Assembly (NCBI GenBank): GCA_005656395.1
Contig: SRSI01000028.1
Span: 806,001-870,000 of the forward strand
From: Strongyloides papillosus
Taxonomy: Eukaryota; Nematoda; Chromadorea; Rhabditida; Strongyloididae
Reading direction: 5' to 3'
Length of the DNA: 64,000 nt
Shown here one piece after another: positions 1-14,465 of the stretch. The notes below the pieces were generated by a model. The model did not search any database and had not been told where the DNA came from. It worked only from the letters and a program-made list of their open reading frames with translations. A program made the position numbers and the translations under genes. Position 1 is the stretch's first letter. Every line of letters starts with the position of its first letter.

Positions 1-1192
1 CGTTCTTTTTGTTGTGGGAGGATGTTATAAGATGTATTTTGTGTAAATAATTTTTTATATTAAATTAAAATACATACCTTTTATTAAGTCTAGTAATCTT
101 AATTTTGGTTTACAAAAAAGATGAATAATATCCAAAATTTAGTAACTATATATACTTTTTTTGTAGAATAAAAATAAAACATAATAACATATGTTGATTT
201 TAATTTTACATTCATTTATTCATTACTACTACATATTCATTATATAATTTTTATTTGGTCATTCAACGAACTTTTTAAGGGTATCATATTATTATACAAA
301 AGGTAATTTAACAAAGATTATAAAATTTAATGCATATGCACTTTTTTGATATACACTTACACTTTTTACATAATCCCATTTACAATATATATATAACTAT
401 GTGAACAAGACACTTTTGTATCATGATTTTCTTTAATTTATTATTATTATTCCCCAACAATTCATTTACTCATCTTTATTACATACTATATTATTTTCTT
501 CTATAGGCTATAAACTTTTTTTTAAAATTAAATTCATAAAGCTTATTATAATAAAACAACATTTTCTTACACATGTTATAATATTATAATTTACGATTCA
601 ATAACCTTTTTTTATATCACAAGAAGCATTACAAATATCTAAAAATATATTTTTCTATAGAACCTGTAATGAATTTCTTATAACAAAAAATTACAAGATA
701 ATACTATTAAATCATTTTTTTGGCAAATGCTCCATAGTAAATTAATTGATGTATGAAATATATCTTGTTTAACCATTAATTTTATTAACCCTTTTTACAT
801 AATGTTAATAGTAAAAATTTTGATATACCAAATTTGATTTATAAATATAATGCATCTTATTTATTAATTTTAAATATTTAAAAAAATATTTTTATTATAT
901 TTTGAAGGATATGCTATTAATAAAATCATAATTTTGTATTAAAGTATAAATTTTACTTTATTTTTAATATTTTTTCTAACAATTTAATACATATTTGTTA
1001 TATAAAATATATTATATTTTATTCACCAGACATTTTATCTATTTGTAAATTAATCACACACATGCTTGTATTTTTTGATATATGTTGTTAACAAATTTTA
1101 AAATATTTCTCCTTTTCAAAAAAAGTTTATATTTAAGAAAATTCAATTTTTTTTTGCATATCCTTTTTTAATTTGATATATTTTGTTTCTTT
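1..1192. other. AT-rich non-coding stretch
   Basis: I see no coding frame, RNA gene or repeat that I can support here. It lies 3' of the neuropeptide gene, so it should hold that gene's 3' UTR. No canonical AATAAA on the minus strand stands out close to the stop codon. Confidence 0.6.
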
Positions 1193-1794
1193 TTATGCAA
1201 ATGCAAATTCCTTAGCATCCCTCTTTGCAAATGGTTTTCTTTTGGCATATATATGGTAGGGAAATCTATCAAAACCATCACCATTAAAAATATCATCATA
1301 ATTTACAGCAAATGCATCATTTTCAAGGTTTGATTTTTTAGCAAAAGCAAATTGTTTTGTAATACTATTTTCACCAACTCCGCCACGGTGTTTTGCAAAT
1401 TTGGGGTGGTGTTTTAAATTAAACATAGCAAAATCATTTATATTGGTAGTAAAAAGTCTAGGACTCCTTTTACCTTCCTTCAAATACTCATTACCATCTT
1501 CAGATAGTGCAAATAATCTGCCATTGTTATTGTTAGATGGTGATTGTTCAATTGTAAATGCTGGAACAAAAAATTTTTTTTCAATAAAAGACAAATGTGA
1601 GAGTAGGAGAGAGAGATAGGGAAGTGTTATAGGGGGAAGAGTTTCTTTTAATCATTTAAAAATGATAAATATAAAGTTTTTGTTATTTACTTTCTTAAAA
1701 GACAATATTAAAGCACACACTTACAGTTAATCGTTGACGTTAGGTTAAGAAGAATGATAGCGTATACAGAAATTAAGATTAATGTAGTCTTCAT
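1193..1794 (-). CDS. FAFA-type neuropeptide precursor (nlp-18/nlp-20-like)
   Basis: Two exons on the minus strand, 1794-1725 and 1560-1193, with a 164-base GT-AG intron in phase 1. The spliced frame is 145 residues. Exon 1 is almost exactly a signal peptide (MKTTLILISVYAIILLNL...), which is why I start at 1794 and not at the methionine at 1594 that lies inside the intron. Exon 2 carries dibasic sites (KR, KK, KR, KR) that would release several peptides; two end in FAFA (...SITKQFAFA and the C-terminal DAKEFAFA) and one is a short KPFA. C. elegans nlp-18 and nlp-20 precursors yield FAFA-ending peptides, so this is probably a secreted neuropeptide precursor acting in the nervous system. No glycine precedes the cleavage sites, so the peptides would not be amidated. 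Family assignment rests on the short motif only. Confidence 0.8.
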
Positions 1795-4700
1795 GTTGAC
1801 AACAAAATAGTGGTCAATGCCTAAAATTAACAATAATTTATATTAATATTGTTTATACTATTAGAACCTAGACTTTTAAAGTGAAAAAAATTGCTATGTA
1901 AGTTGGAAAAATTTTTTTTGTCATTTTATGAACTAAAATTATTTACATTTTCTCTTAAATACTCAAATTCTGCTTCAACGGTTTCTTGTCATCAAGAACT
2001 AAATCACGCACAACATCCACAGGAAATCATCACTTATTTTTATTACTCTTCATCCCAATGTCTCTTTTTATCACTAAATACCATCACATTTTAAATTATT
2101 AAAACAATCTTTTATTTTTTTTCTTCAAAATTTCCTTTCTAAATACTCATTTAATCATGATTTATATAAAATATTACTACATTTAAAATATAATTAAATC
2201 TGACGATGTATCATTAGAAATTTCGATAGTCTATGATAAGGGGAAACTAATTCTTTCTTTTTTTGTAAACACAATTGCGTTTTAAATTTTACATATAAAT
2301 ATCGGATTAAAGTTTAAAAAAATTAAATCATTCATTCATATGTAATGAAAGATTGTTCCTTATTGTTAACTAACATTTTTATGCATTCTTTTAAACGATC
2401 TATCAGAAGTAAAGAAAAAAATTAATACATATAATTTAGGAGAAATTTCAAGAACGATGATCTTTAATTTTTTAATGTGTGATAAGAATATAAATAATTG
2501 CTTGTTAAAAAAATATACCTTTAGAGATAGATGCTATTATAATCAAGCAAAAAAAATGAATTGACCTTTCTATTTGTACTGCCATTATAGCAAAATATTT
2601 TGTACTCTTACAGTTAGGAAATACACCTTTTTGTTGTTTTTTAAGGTTGATAGGGTTAACCAAAAATTGTACTTTATTAAATATCATTATATTATTTCCT
2701 TCTAATTATTTTTTACTATCTTTATTTATCATACAACAAATTCGTAAACTTATATATACATTTATCGCATTTAAATGCCAGTATTATGTTATTAAAAAAA
2801 TTTTTTTCCAAAACTCTTAAACAAAAAAAAGAAGGAATCCCAAATAGTTAATCATATAAACAAATGTATTTATAATTTTTCAAAATCGTAAAATAAAAAG
2901 TGTACATAATGATGATAAACCATTTTTCATATCGTTATAACATTTGATGAAAAATAGAAATAAAAAAAGTGATTATAACATTTCACTGATCTCAATTACA
3001 TATGAAAAGTTACGATTATTATAAATTATTACATCGTCCATTATTAAGGTCAATTTTTAATCACAAAAACTATTATTATTTGATATCAAACTATATATGT
3101 ATATGCTCATTCACCTCAAGGTCCAAAAATTTATAATATAATATATCCATTTCAATATTTGATAATAGTAATATTGTATAAAATTGTTTTACTTGCCATC
3201 TAATTTTTGTTATGTTTTTATAACTATACAAATGATATTTTAATTGATACTTTTAAAATATTATGATTATTAATAGTAAGATATTTTTTCATTTAAGATT
3301 TATCATTTACAATATATTGGTAATTTTATCCACCATTACATTATATTTAACTCTTAAACAATAATATTTAACATTTTGTTATATTTTTAATAATAAATAT
3401 ACCTTTATGTGTCAATTAAAAGTTAAATGATTTTTCTTGAATATTTTAAACAAAAAATAATGAAGGAGACTTTTATCATTCACTCATAGTGAAAGGTGTT
3501 TCTTTTTTTTTAAATTAGTTGATATGGTTCCAAGAAACGTTGTTAAATAATATAAAATGGGGTGTCTACACATGCATTAATACTTTCATATGATATATAT
3601 GTACAATTAGACACATCATACTTCAACTGATATTAGACTGATAAAAGTAATATTAACTTAAAAATCAAAATATTAGTATTTGTTAATCTTTTTTAAGATA
3701 TTAACTTTTTCAATTGATGATCACGTTTATAACTATTCTTTTTGAATGTATGCGCTTTCCTTACCCAAATTTTACACTTGTTATCAGTTTAAATGTTACA
3801 TTTTAAGATGTTACATTTTTAATTGACCTATCAAAATACTCTTAATAGTTAATTATACGGCATTAATTTTATCTTATTTTAAATTATATATATTTTGTGT
3901 GATCTTTATATGACAAAAAAAGATGAGGAAAAAAATAACATTGTTACCATTGTGTTTACTGAAGATTTAAGAGATATTATAATTTGTTTTAGAAGGCAAA
4001 TGTTTACATATGATGTGACTCTTTACCCAATGGCTTATCTTTTATAATCATTAATTAAATAAAAGGTTAAACTTAAAACAACTTACTGCCATTGATATTA
4101 ACATTTTGCCACCTTAGACGGAAGTATATATTTTATTTTATAAGTAAATGTGTATAATTTATATACGCTACTATGAATAACAAAACAATATTTTAAAAAA
4201 AGAAGCAAAATGTTTTTTTTTATTATAAAGTTATATACCACTACACTTTATACATTATAATTACATTTTTAAGAAATTACTCTATCTTTTTTAGTATACC
4301 ATTTTAAACTCTTAACTCTCACTTAATAAATTTATTATTCGTATTGTTAACTTGTAAAAAGGGACAGATTTAAGAATTAGTTGATATTATTTATATGTAG
4401 TAATTGATACTTTGATCTACTCAATCACTTTTGATAAAACCTTTTCCTGAGTATTTTATAATACTTAACCAATTGATCGCCAATAGTCATTTATAATATA
4501 TTAATATAGGTATATTATAGTGCCAAAGAGATGTATCAAGTTTATGTAATTTAAACCTCAAAAGTTCTATCCACTTATTTATTTATTACTTTTTTAATAA
4601 TGTGTACCCTTTATAATAAATTTTTAATAAATTACAAAAATATAAAGATATCATTTTACTTTCTCTTTTACAAACAAAATGACATTTTAATATTAAAATG

Positions 4701-7700
4701 ATAATTATGTAGTAATTACTCTTAAAATTTTTATGTTAATTTTTAATAGGTATATCTTTTATAAACTTTTAAAATGTAAATTATCTATAAAAAAAATAAA
4801 TGATATTCCTAAAACAAAATTTTCTGAAATGATATATAAGTCTTAAAATTTATTAAAAATAATTTTTTTATACACATTTACTACATCTTTTATCAATCAT
4901 TTACTACTTTTGACACATATATATTAGAGTTATATTATATTCAACTTGACATTTTAATATATATATTTTAACAAAACCATTATAACTTGATTAAGCTTAA
5001 TAAAAGACATGTTAGAATGTTTCAAATATTTTCTATAGATATATAAAATATATCATGATTTTCAAAAGTATATATTTTAATCATTTTTATATATCAATGT
5101 ACATCTCCACACTTTTGTTTTTGTCTTTATCTTTAATTGATATTTGTTAAGAATTATTTTGAGAGTATTATAGTACATATTTATATAATTTAGGATAATG
5201 GAGAAAAAAAACTAATAACTTAGAAGAAAAAACTTTTTTTCATTTTAAAAGATTTTTCATTATGTTCTTTGGTATTTTAAAATTTTGCATTTATTTTTTA
5301 TATTTAGGGTACCCAATTTTTGTTGAATAGACAAATACATTTTTCTTCCCCTCAATTGTTAAAAATCAAAGGAACATGATTATGTAGTTTATACTTGTAA
5401 AACAATCAACTACTAGATGACTTTTGTGAATTTTTGGATGAGATTATCTTTTTTCATAATAATTGAAAATACGATTTTTCTGAAACACACATATATATAA
5501 TATTTATACATCATCGACATTTAAACGATAATGGAAACATTTTAGTGAATAAACTTCTTAACTATCAACTACTACTATCTATATTAATAGAATCTTTTTT
5601 AAACAATTTTCATTTTCTAACCTTTAATATATATTACCTATTACATTTCTTAATTCTTTTTATCCTTTAGGAATGTTTATTTAACGTTTTGTATCAGTTT
5701 TTTAAAAATTTCCTCTTAAATAATTATATTTTAAAAATTTTGTCATCTTTGATAAGAAAATTTTATTTATATTTTTCAATTTATTCACTTTTTTTTCTCA
5801 TGAATAATTTATTTATTGTTATTTCTTTAAGAATAAAAAGTATATTACTATAATTCACCTTTATTACTTCATCTTATATAAGAGAATTTTTGATGGAAAT
5901 AAAATTAATAAAATAGGATTGGCAAAATTTTTATTGTGAAATTACATTTTTAATATTGACACATTAAAAAAATATAGAAGCTATTGTATTGACATTTAAT
6001 TAACAAGAAAGTTTTCATTTACCTTTAAACAAAATATTTTTCTTTACATTTTTGTTTATAAAATTACGTTTTGTTCAATGGAAAAATAAAAATATTTAAT
6101 TGCGGTAGAAAAGAAATTTCCTTAATATTTTGTTTAATTCAATTATAAAGCTATTTTTTTACTTATTACGTATATTTTGTTTTTATTAATACACTATTTA
6201 CTTTGATTTTTGATGGAAATTACACCTTCTAATTATTACTCTTTTCAACTATCGAAAATATAGTAAGATGGCCAGTCATCTTATCTTGGTCAAGTTAAGT
6301 TTAAATCCTTCTATATTTCTCTATCTATCTTTCTCCCTATTATTTCATTTTTCGCTCGTAAGAATTGAACTTTTCTTTTTGCGTTGATTGATATATATAT
6401 AGGATAAATGTTATTTGTAGAATAATATTTTTATAATTTTAGATAAAAATTTTTTTTTGGCTTTACTATATGTATATATATAATGTATTACTAAATAAAA
6501 ATCAAAAAAGAATTTAAAGTGTTTACATTAGTATATGTTTATATATATTTTAGTAATTGAATAAAGGGAAAAAAGATTTTTTTAAATAGTAAAATTTGAT
6601 TAAAAACTTTTATTTTAATTAATTTTTTTTACATAAAAAAGATAACACTCTTTCTCTTTTTGTTGTTGTTATATTATTTTTATTATTATTATTATTTTAT
6701 TCACATAACTCTCTTCCCTCATAATACCACTATATCTCGTGTAAGAGGGATCAGTTGAGGTCAAAATTTAAAATATAAATGATAATAAGAATTTCGAGAA
6801 AAAAAATACACCATTACTTCTAGATAATTAATATTTATTCTAATCTAGTGTGTTTTTTTTCTCTTATCATCAACTAACAAAACGGTGTACAATATTATTT
6901 TGTACTGTTTTAATCAAAAAATTATTGTACTGAAATTTTTTTACCCAACACAATTAAATTCATTATTATTCATTCTAACTTATTTAATGTCAATATAAAA
7001 ATATTAGCTCTATGTAGATAAAAAAAAATAAATAATTTTAATAGATAATACAGTAGATATAATAAATCACAATAATATAACTGACAGTTTCCATAAGCTT
7101 ATCTTGTCATTTTTTGAAAAATTTACATGTACTACACTACTTAATTTTTACCACCTTGATAATTATAATCTATATTTTAAATTATTGAAACCACATTCAT
7201 ACTTTTTAACTTTTATTACTCCTTTATCATTTGTAATTAGATAATAATTCTGTTTAGTTTTTTTTTGTCATTTAATGATAAGACAATTATAAAAGTCATG
7301 TTTTCGAAGGCTTCTTATTCAAATATTTATAATTACCTAATTGTTATCATGAACTTTTTTCACAACCTTTTTGTATGAAAAGTTTTTACTTTTATAATAC
7401 AATTTAATATAATGTTCTTTTTCTCTTTCTCTACTTTAGAGTCACGCATCTCTTTCCATAAATATAGAATTTGTTTTTTTTTATAAATGAGAAATTGTGT
7501 AAAAAGTTTTATTTTTATTTATTATTTATATGTATCATTAAGTTATTTGGACCATACTTCCGCTAGTGGGTTCTTTTTACTAAAACGTTATTTTTTGATA
7601 GTGTTTTTGTTAGGTGAATAATCATAATGGTGAGAGGTAAAGTGATAACAATAAAGTCTTCATTCTAATGGATTGAAAGCTTTTTCTATTCTATTTTTTT

Positions 7701-10700
7701 GATAAACTTTTTACATTAGAAATAATGAATTTTGTGATATATTTCAATATTCATTAGAAAATAAAATGAATCATTCTTATGATAAATAATGGTTTATTAT
7801 TGATGAATATCAAAAAATATTTCTATTATTTTTTTCCATTTAAAAGCACAAAGAATTTTTTAGATCTAGTTAAATATTTTTGTCAAAAAGTTGATGTAAG
7901 ATAATTTTGAGATTATCTCCATTTCTTAAAATATATTGGACATTTCAATATATATAATTTATTTTTATTCTCGTTTCAAAATGCACTCATATATAAATAT
8001 TATACTATTGAAGAATATAAAATGCAAATATAGTGAGAGTCAAGGTACATAACAGTTGTAAAAATATAATTTGTAAAAAATTTGTTATTTATCGAGATGA
8101 AAATATATTAGAAAAAAAGGTTACTTATGGTCAATCAGAGAGATTTATATACTATAAACGCTAATGTATATACAAATATGATAGTAATATATTCTTACTT
8201 AATCAACATTTCATTTATCCTATTGTACCTTAGGATCACCCCTTTTTTGTTGATTTCCATAATCAAATAAGACATTACCATAATATGACAAATATGGATA
8301 TTTTTAAAAATATTTTTTTTCCACAAATATGTTTAGAAGGTAAAATTTTAGAGAGGTACTTTCCTACAATACAATTTTTAAAGTCATATTATAGATAAAA
8401 AAATATTTGATAATATTTTGAAAAGTTCTTGTCTTTTGTTGGTTAAGATTCTCATACCTTCAACAACAATGTTAAGACAATGGTATATATGTAAATGTAA
8501 AATAACATTCATTACTTTCATCTTTTCAATCAAATTTTTAACAAAAAATATAAAATTCTTAAAAAATGTTCTGTCATTAGTTTTGTGATTTTTTTAAAAA
8601 TAAATAAAATATTAAATAGCTTATCTAAATAATTTATAATTTGTATAAAATGTTAATTACAGAAGAATTATTTAAAGATAAGATATATTTTGTTTTTTGA
8701 TATGTGTGTTTCTATAATTAAAAAGTTATAAAAAAAATAATATAATTGTGAGGAATTCAAAATAAACAAGATAGAAGGGAGATAAAAAAGAATGAAAACT
8801 CCTTCATTTGGTTTATTTTAATTTATCAAAACTTACCTTATTTTTATTTTTTTAATTAAAGATGGCTTGTTTTTTATTTTATTATAATCTTAAAATATCT
8901 TTAACATCATTACTTTCACTAAATGTGGTGAAAATTTGTTTGATTTATTAATTATATCTGGTTACCTCATTATTTTATAGGCCATATTTATTTGTTTGAA
9001 AATTTTATTTAAAGGATGTGAGATATTTAGAAATAAGAATTTTTACTTTATCATCATTTTCTAGAATGTGAAAATATAATTTTTATTATTTTTGTATTTT
9101 AGTATATAAAAGAGGAGAGGTCTGGTGATTTTTTTGTGAGGCAATAGGATTACGAAAAGATAAATAATTAAATTTCTAATATTTTATTATTTTTGAATTT
9201 TATATTATTTAAAAAGGATTGAGTGAAATAGAAAATTTTGTTAAATATCTTTTTAACCACAATAATTTTATCTTTACTCTATATGTATAATTAAGTTAAT
9301 TTCTTTTAATATACTTTTTAAGCAAACTCAATCATCATACCATTGTTTTTCCTTTTAATATTACACATATTTTTGTCATTTTATAATGACCTCAAGAGTA
9401 AAGTTAATTGTTTATGAAAGTTCTAAAAAAAGTTTTTCTTAATATATATTTGGTTGGGATAAACAAATACTTATCACAAGTTAATCACATTCTTTGATAG
9501 GTGATTACAATTCACCATTCTGATCTCCTTTACCCACGCATTTTTGTTTAATATAAAATTTTATATTAAATGTATATTTCGTTGTTCTTACTATTCTATA
9601 TTAACTCACTACATTGTTTATTTTTCCTTTTGATATATCCTTTTAAAAAAGTTGAAGTAATATATTTTATATATATTTCTTTTTCTTCCACTTTTACAAA
9701 AATTGTATCGTCGTCGGTAGAATAAAAGATATTTATATATCAAATTACCAAATATCAACCCATAACTTTTACTTTGTTTTTTATATGGTAATTTTACATT
9801 TTTTAGTATAAAAACTTATCATACTCAACTTCCAAAAAAAATAAAATATGATCTATAGAATAGGTGCAAGTTAAGTATTGTTACACTAACTATTTCATAT
9901 TATATATCCTATTTGACCACAGGTTTTGTGTAAGATAATCTTAGTAACATTTATAAGCTTTTGCTTTCAAAAAATTTATCCTTATTATAAAAATTATTAC
10001 CGTACATTGAAAATATTAATCCAACAATATTTAATGACTTATTTTGTTAATCTATAAAATTTTATACCTCCTATATTGTTCCAATGTATTCATTCATAAA
10101 AATTAAAAAATCATTATGTCATAAAAATGAGAATGTTATTTTTAAGTACAAAATGATTTATTATTTAGTTTTATCAACATTCATGTTTAAAAACTTTTAT
10201 TATTATTTTTTTAATATATTTTAGGTATATATTAAATATATGTAGTCATAATTGAATGGTAAAAATTTTTTGATAAAAGTAGAAGCAATGAAAAAATTGT
10301 AAAATTGCCACAGCTGTCTAACTAATACGGGGTATAAAAATAATTTTCTGTTTTATTTTGTGGAAATAATAAAAAAATTTTTATTAATTATTAAGTTGTC
10401 AATTTTATATATCTCTCATTTACATAATCAAAATATATAGATGTGACAGTTATAAATATAAAAACCAGTACTTTAAAACTATATGATTACTTCATTTTTA
10501 CATTTAAATCATAAATAAAAAAAGTGAAATGATAAATTTATTAAGTTTTATTCAACATTTATACTAGTATCTATTACTATTATTTTTTTTCAAAAATCGC
10601 ACTTATATTTGGGGGGATAAAAAATATTATGAGCTACAAGGATTCTTTATTGTTTGGTGGTAATGTGATTTCTTTTATTATAAATAATTTATTTAAACCA

Positions 10701-11432
10701 TTTCGTTTTTTATATGTTGTTTCGTTATTTTATAATTATTAATTTGATATAAGTTAAATAAAACTTATATTGTAATATAATTATTTTTTATAAAAATCAT
10801 TCAAAGAGATTTATTAAGCTTTGTCAAGTTATATCTTTCTATACAAATATAATGATAATTAATATATTTAAAAAATTAGTTTGGACTATTTGGTATAACA
10901 TTTTTTAGCTTTGTTTCTCTTGTAATAGTAAAAGACAATAGTACACAACATTTAGACTATCGCTTTTTAGCACTCTTTTAACTCACCTATTAAAATCAAC
11001 ATAAAACTACTCGACCACTGGTGTACAGTTTTTAGCTTACTTCTAATTTGTCATCAATTTTTTCAAATATATATAATATTTATACCATTCTCTAAGGGCA
11101 ATAGTTAAAAAAGAAGATAGTATAAAAGATGAGGGGATGAAAACTGAAAATTATGATGTTTCATAGTAGTTTATTGAAAGCGCAACCGTTAACTCTCTTA
11201 TACTTCTTTTTTTATTACTACCATTAAACATAATATATCCTATGATAAAGATATACCTATTTTTTTATATCCATTCATTTAAAAAGATATAGTAGAAAAA
11301 GCTTAACTACAATGTACGTATAGAAAAATTACTTTTGGTACACTCTTAATTAATATATTTTTTCTTCTTTCCCCAAAATATATATATATATTCTTCTTTT
11401 TTTAAATTCCTAATATTAAGAGGATATATCAG

Positions 11433-11447
11433 TGACCTGGATTACCT
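11433..11447 (-). promoter_or_regulatory. Possible nuclear-receptor direct repeat (DR3)
   Basis: On the minus strand this reads AGGTAA-TCC-AGGTCA, two AGGTCA-like half-sites spaced by three bases, the arrangement bound by DR3-type nuclear receptors. It sits in a patch that is clearly less AT-rich than its surroundings (about 11430-11530), 3 kb upstream of gon-1. A match this short can arise by chance, so this is only a candidate. Confidence 0.25.
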
Positions 11448-14399
11448 CACATAGCCTCCGAGACATTTATCTTCCTCTTTCTAGCAAGAACAAACACAAA
11501 ACACTGTCTATTGGTAGCGTCATTAGAAGTATGTAGAAAATGAAATCGGAAGAAAAAAAAATATGCATTTTTAATCAAAAATTTTTTAATTGACAGTTTT
11601 TAAAAACTTTTATTATTCAGCCATCTACACAAAAATCAAATTAACATTCACCTATCATAAAATTATCTTTATAACTTTTTTTCATTATTTTAATTAAAAA
11701 AAGCTAATAAAGGGAATTATATATTTATATTCTCATTCATCTTTTTTACTTCCATTTTTTTATATATAATTTTTTATATTATTTATAATTTGATGTTTTA
11801 ATTTTTATTACCTTGTTTATAGATATATAAAAAATTAGAAAAGAAAAATTATTAAAGATTTAATAGTTGAAGAATAAGTAATAATTTTTTTTAATAAATG
11901 GTATTAAAAATTAACCTTTTAATCACCTTTAAAAAGACATTTTTTAAGTAACATTTGACATATAAAAGTATTTACATAAATATATTATAGTATTTTAACG
12001 ATATTCATTGTAACATTTATCATCATTTTTATTAAAAAGAGTAATAGTAAAAATGAGTTTATCAGAAAGAAGTTTTTATCACTAAAAAAGTGTTGTAAAT
12101 AATATTTTATTTTAATTTATGTATAAAAAATAAATTTTTTAGGATAATGACTTTATATATATTTTACATTTCTTTGATCAAGATTAGACCCTGATTTATA
12201 AGGATGTTATTATGATAGTTTATCATCTTAACAATTACTTACCTTTTTTTTCTACTATAATTTTAAAGATTTTATCTTTACACAAATAATTCCCTTACCC
12301 AATGAATTTTTCATCGTTAATGTATCTTCTTCTCTTAAAATACGTATCTTTTGGACAAAAAATTACATATGTAATTACTATTCTTATTAAACACATGTAC
12401 ATTCTTGAAGATTATGTAAAAAAAGTTTTATCCTTTTTAAAAATTTTTTTATAATTTATTTATATATACATTCTTTTACCATTTTTTTATAATGCCATTT
12501 ACAATATATTTTGACATTAAATAAATGCCTCCACATTAATTTCCAAGAATGTATTTTATAAGAAAAGTTTAAAATTATAAGTTAACAGAAGATATATCTC
12601 TTTATATTATATTAACTCCATCTCTTGACACTTTCCCCATTTCGTTTATATTAATTTTCCCCTCTTTATACATAAATTTTACCTCATCATTTCTTTTTTG
12701 CCTTCACCTTTATCTTCTTCTTCTACTCCTTCTTCTTCTCCATCATCATCTACAAAACGATTGCGCATCACAAAAATTTTTTAAAAAAATTATGCTACAT
12801 CTTTTGTCTTGAGGATCAAGGTATGTGTGTTGTTAACTTGTAAGTCCCCTTTTATTATTTGTAGGATAGTTTCTAATTACTCTTACAACGTGTATCTATT
12901 GTCTCAAAAAATTCTCTCTCTTTTATTACACATTCCTTTAGTGAGGTCAAGAGTGAACCCACAAGAATATAAGGTGTATATCTATGTATTTATATATGAC
13001 TTTTTTTGAAGCTGTTTTCATTCAAAACCAATGGCTATTTATTATCATCTCTATCATATTAATATATTTCTCATCTAAAGTTTTGATAAAACATTAAAAT
13101 GATGTAGAAAAAGTATTTATTGAGGCTATCGAATTATTTATTGAAACTATTTATATATATATAAATCACATTAACAAAAACCTATTCGTGTTCTATGAGG
13201 CTTAATAATTTTACATAACTTAATAATGTGTAAATTATCCAAAATTTTTGGTTATTTAATTCTATAATAATAAACTTAATGATCTTCATCAATTTATTGC
13301 AATTATACTTTATATATGTACATTTATATATTTTCCCTCTATAATTAGATATTTCTCATTTAATGATTGCTAATAAAAATTAAATTTTTTTATATATTTT
13401 TCAGATTTTCATTAAAAATTTATCTTTCAAGTGAAATCAAGCGATCCTTTAGTTTAACATCCCAGAACAAAAAAAAAAGTTGAAAAACTTTAAGAATTCT
13501 TGGTTTTGCTATTTGATAATTCAAACTAAATTATATATATATCTCTATTGTGGCTACTCTCTTTTCACTTTATCTAACCACATTTAACTCTATTTATTCT
13601 AAAAATTTCGCAACATTAATATATTTATTTGAAAAGTTTTTGAAGGTGATCCAATTGTATTTTATTAGGAAGACAAGTGCAAATATATTAACTATAAAAT
13701 TTTTTGGTCCCTTTCATATTTCAACTTTATTGAGAACCTGTGTGTGTGTTTGTTGAGGCTTCTTCTTATTATATACATTCTTTTATCCCTCAACACAACA
13801 ATAAATACATTTTGACATTTTCAATCGTTTTTTGTCATTATATATTTGGGATTAATAAAAAAATAAATTATGCCAATGTGGAAAAAAATTAAAGGAGAAT
13901 ATTGATATAATCGTACTTTAATTAAAATAAGATTTTTGAAAATATCAAGGAAATTCAAAAAGAAATATTTACTATACTAACCAAAACAAAATTTGATTAA
14001 ATATTTTTACATCTTTTTATTTCTTTTTTAACTTCATACTCAAAAACAACCTTCTTAATATATATATTTATATATTTTGTAAAACCACTTTTAAGCAAAA
14101 ACATACTAATTTTACTGTCAAATTAAGTACAAAAACAAAAACGCTCAATTTCGTCAATGCTTCAATCTAACTACACGTAAAAAAAAGATTATTGTTGTGG
14201 TGAAAAAAATTATATACAAATCAGATAACAAGTTCTTCAACACAACAAGACAAAAAAACAATTAACTTTTATTAATATACTGCACCCATTTGACTTTCAG
14301 TTTGTTTCTCTAAAAGTCTTATTAACCGCAACTACCTTTTTGAATATATCTCCATCTTTTTTGAAAATATATAAAAAAGTTAGTTGCTTGGAGAAAAGA

Positions 14400-14408
14400 T
14401 TTTTTTAG
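14400..14408 (+). promoter_or_regulatory. Candidate splice or trans-splice acceptor before gon-1 start
   Basis: A run of T ending in AG, the nematode acceptor consensus, lies 58 bases before the gon-1 ATG. Its TAG is also the in-frame stop upstream of the ATG. It could receive a spliced leader or join a non-coding 5' exon; the sequence does not tell which. Confidence 0.4.
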
Positions 14409-14465
14409 AAAAACAAAAGTCTTTCTTTTTTTATTTATCACACAAATCCTGCCTACATTAGAGAC

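Larger units (their letters stand above)
1795..14465. other. 12.7-kb gene-poor region upstream of gon-1
   Basis: No reading frame with protein-like composition, splice continuity or homology is visible on either strand, and no tRNA or rRNA was recognised. The stretch is extremely AT-rich, with a few less AT-rich patches at about 6270-6370, 7545-7650, 9480-9545, 11430-11530 and a pyrimidine-rich tract at 12620-12760. It lies between the divergently oriented neuropeptide gene and gon-1, so it probably holds both promoters and may hold non-coding 5' exons. Short frames near 1891-2094, 2505-2687, 12809-13009 and 13550-13756 look like chance. Confidence 0.6.

Noticed and set aside
1891..2687. Two short frames (1891-2094 plus, 2505-2687 minus)
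   Set aside because: Low-complexity AT-driven composition, no partner exons with matching phase and no recognisable motif.
10311..10316. CAGCTG E-box upstream of gon-1, possible HLH-1 muscle site
   Set aside because: A single six-base match in 12 kb is not evidence.
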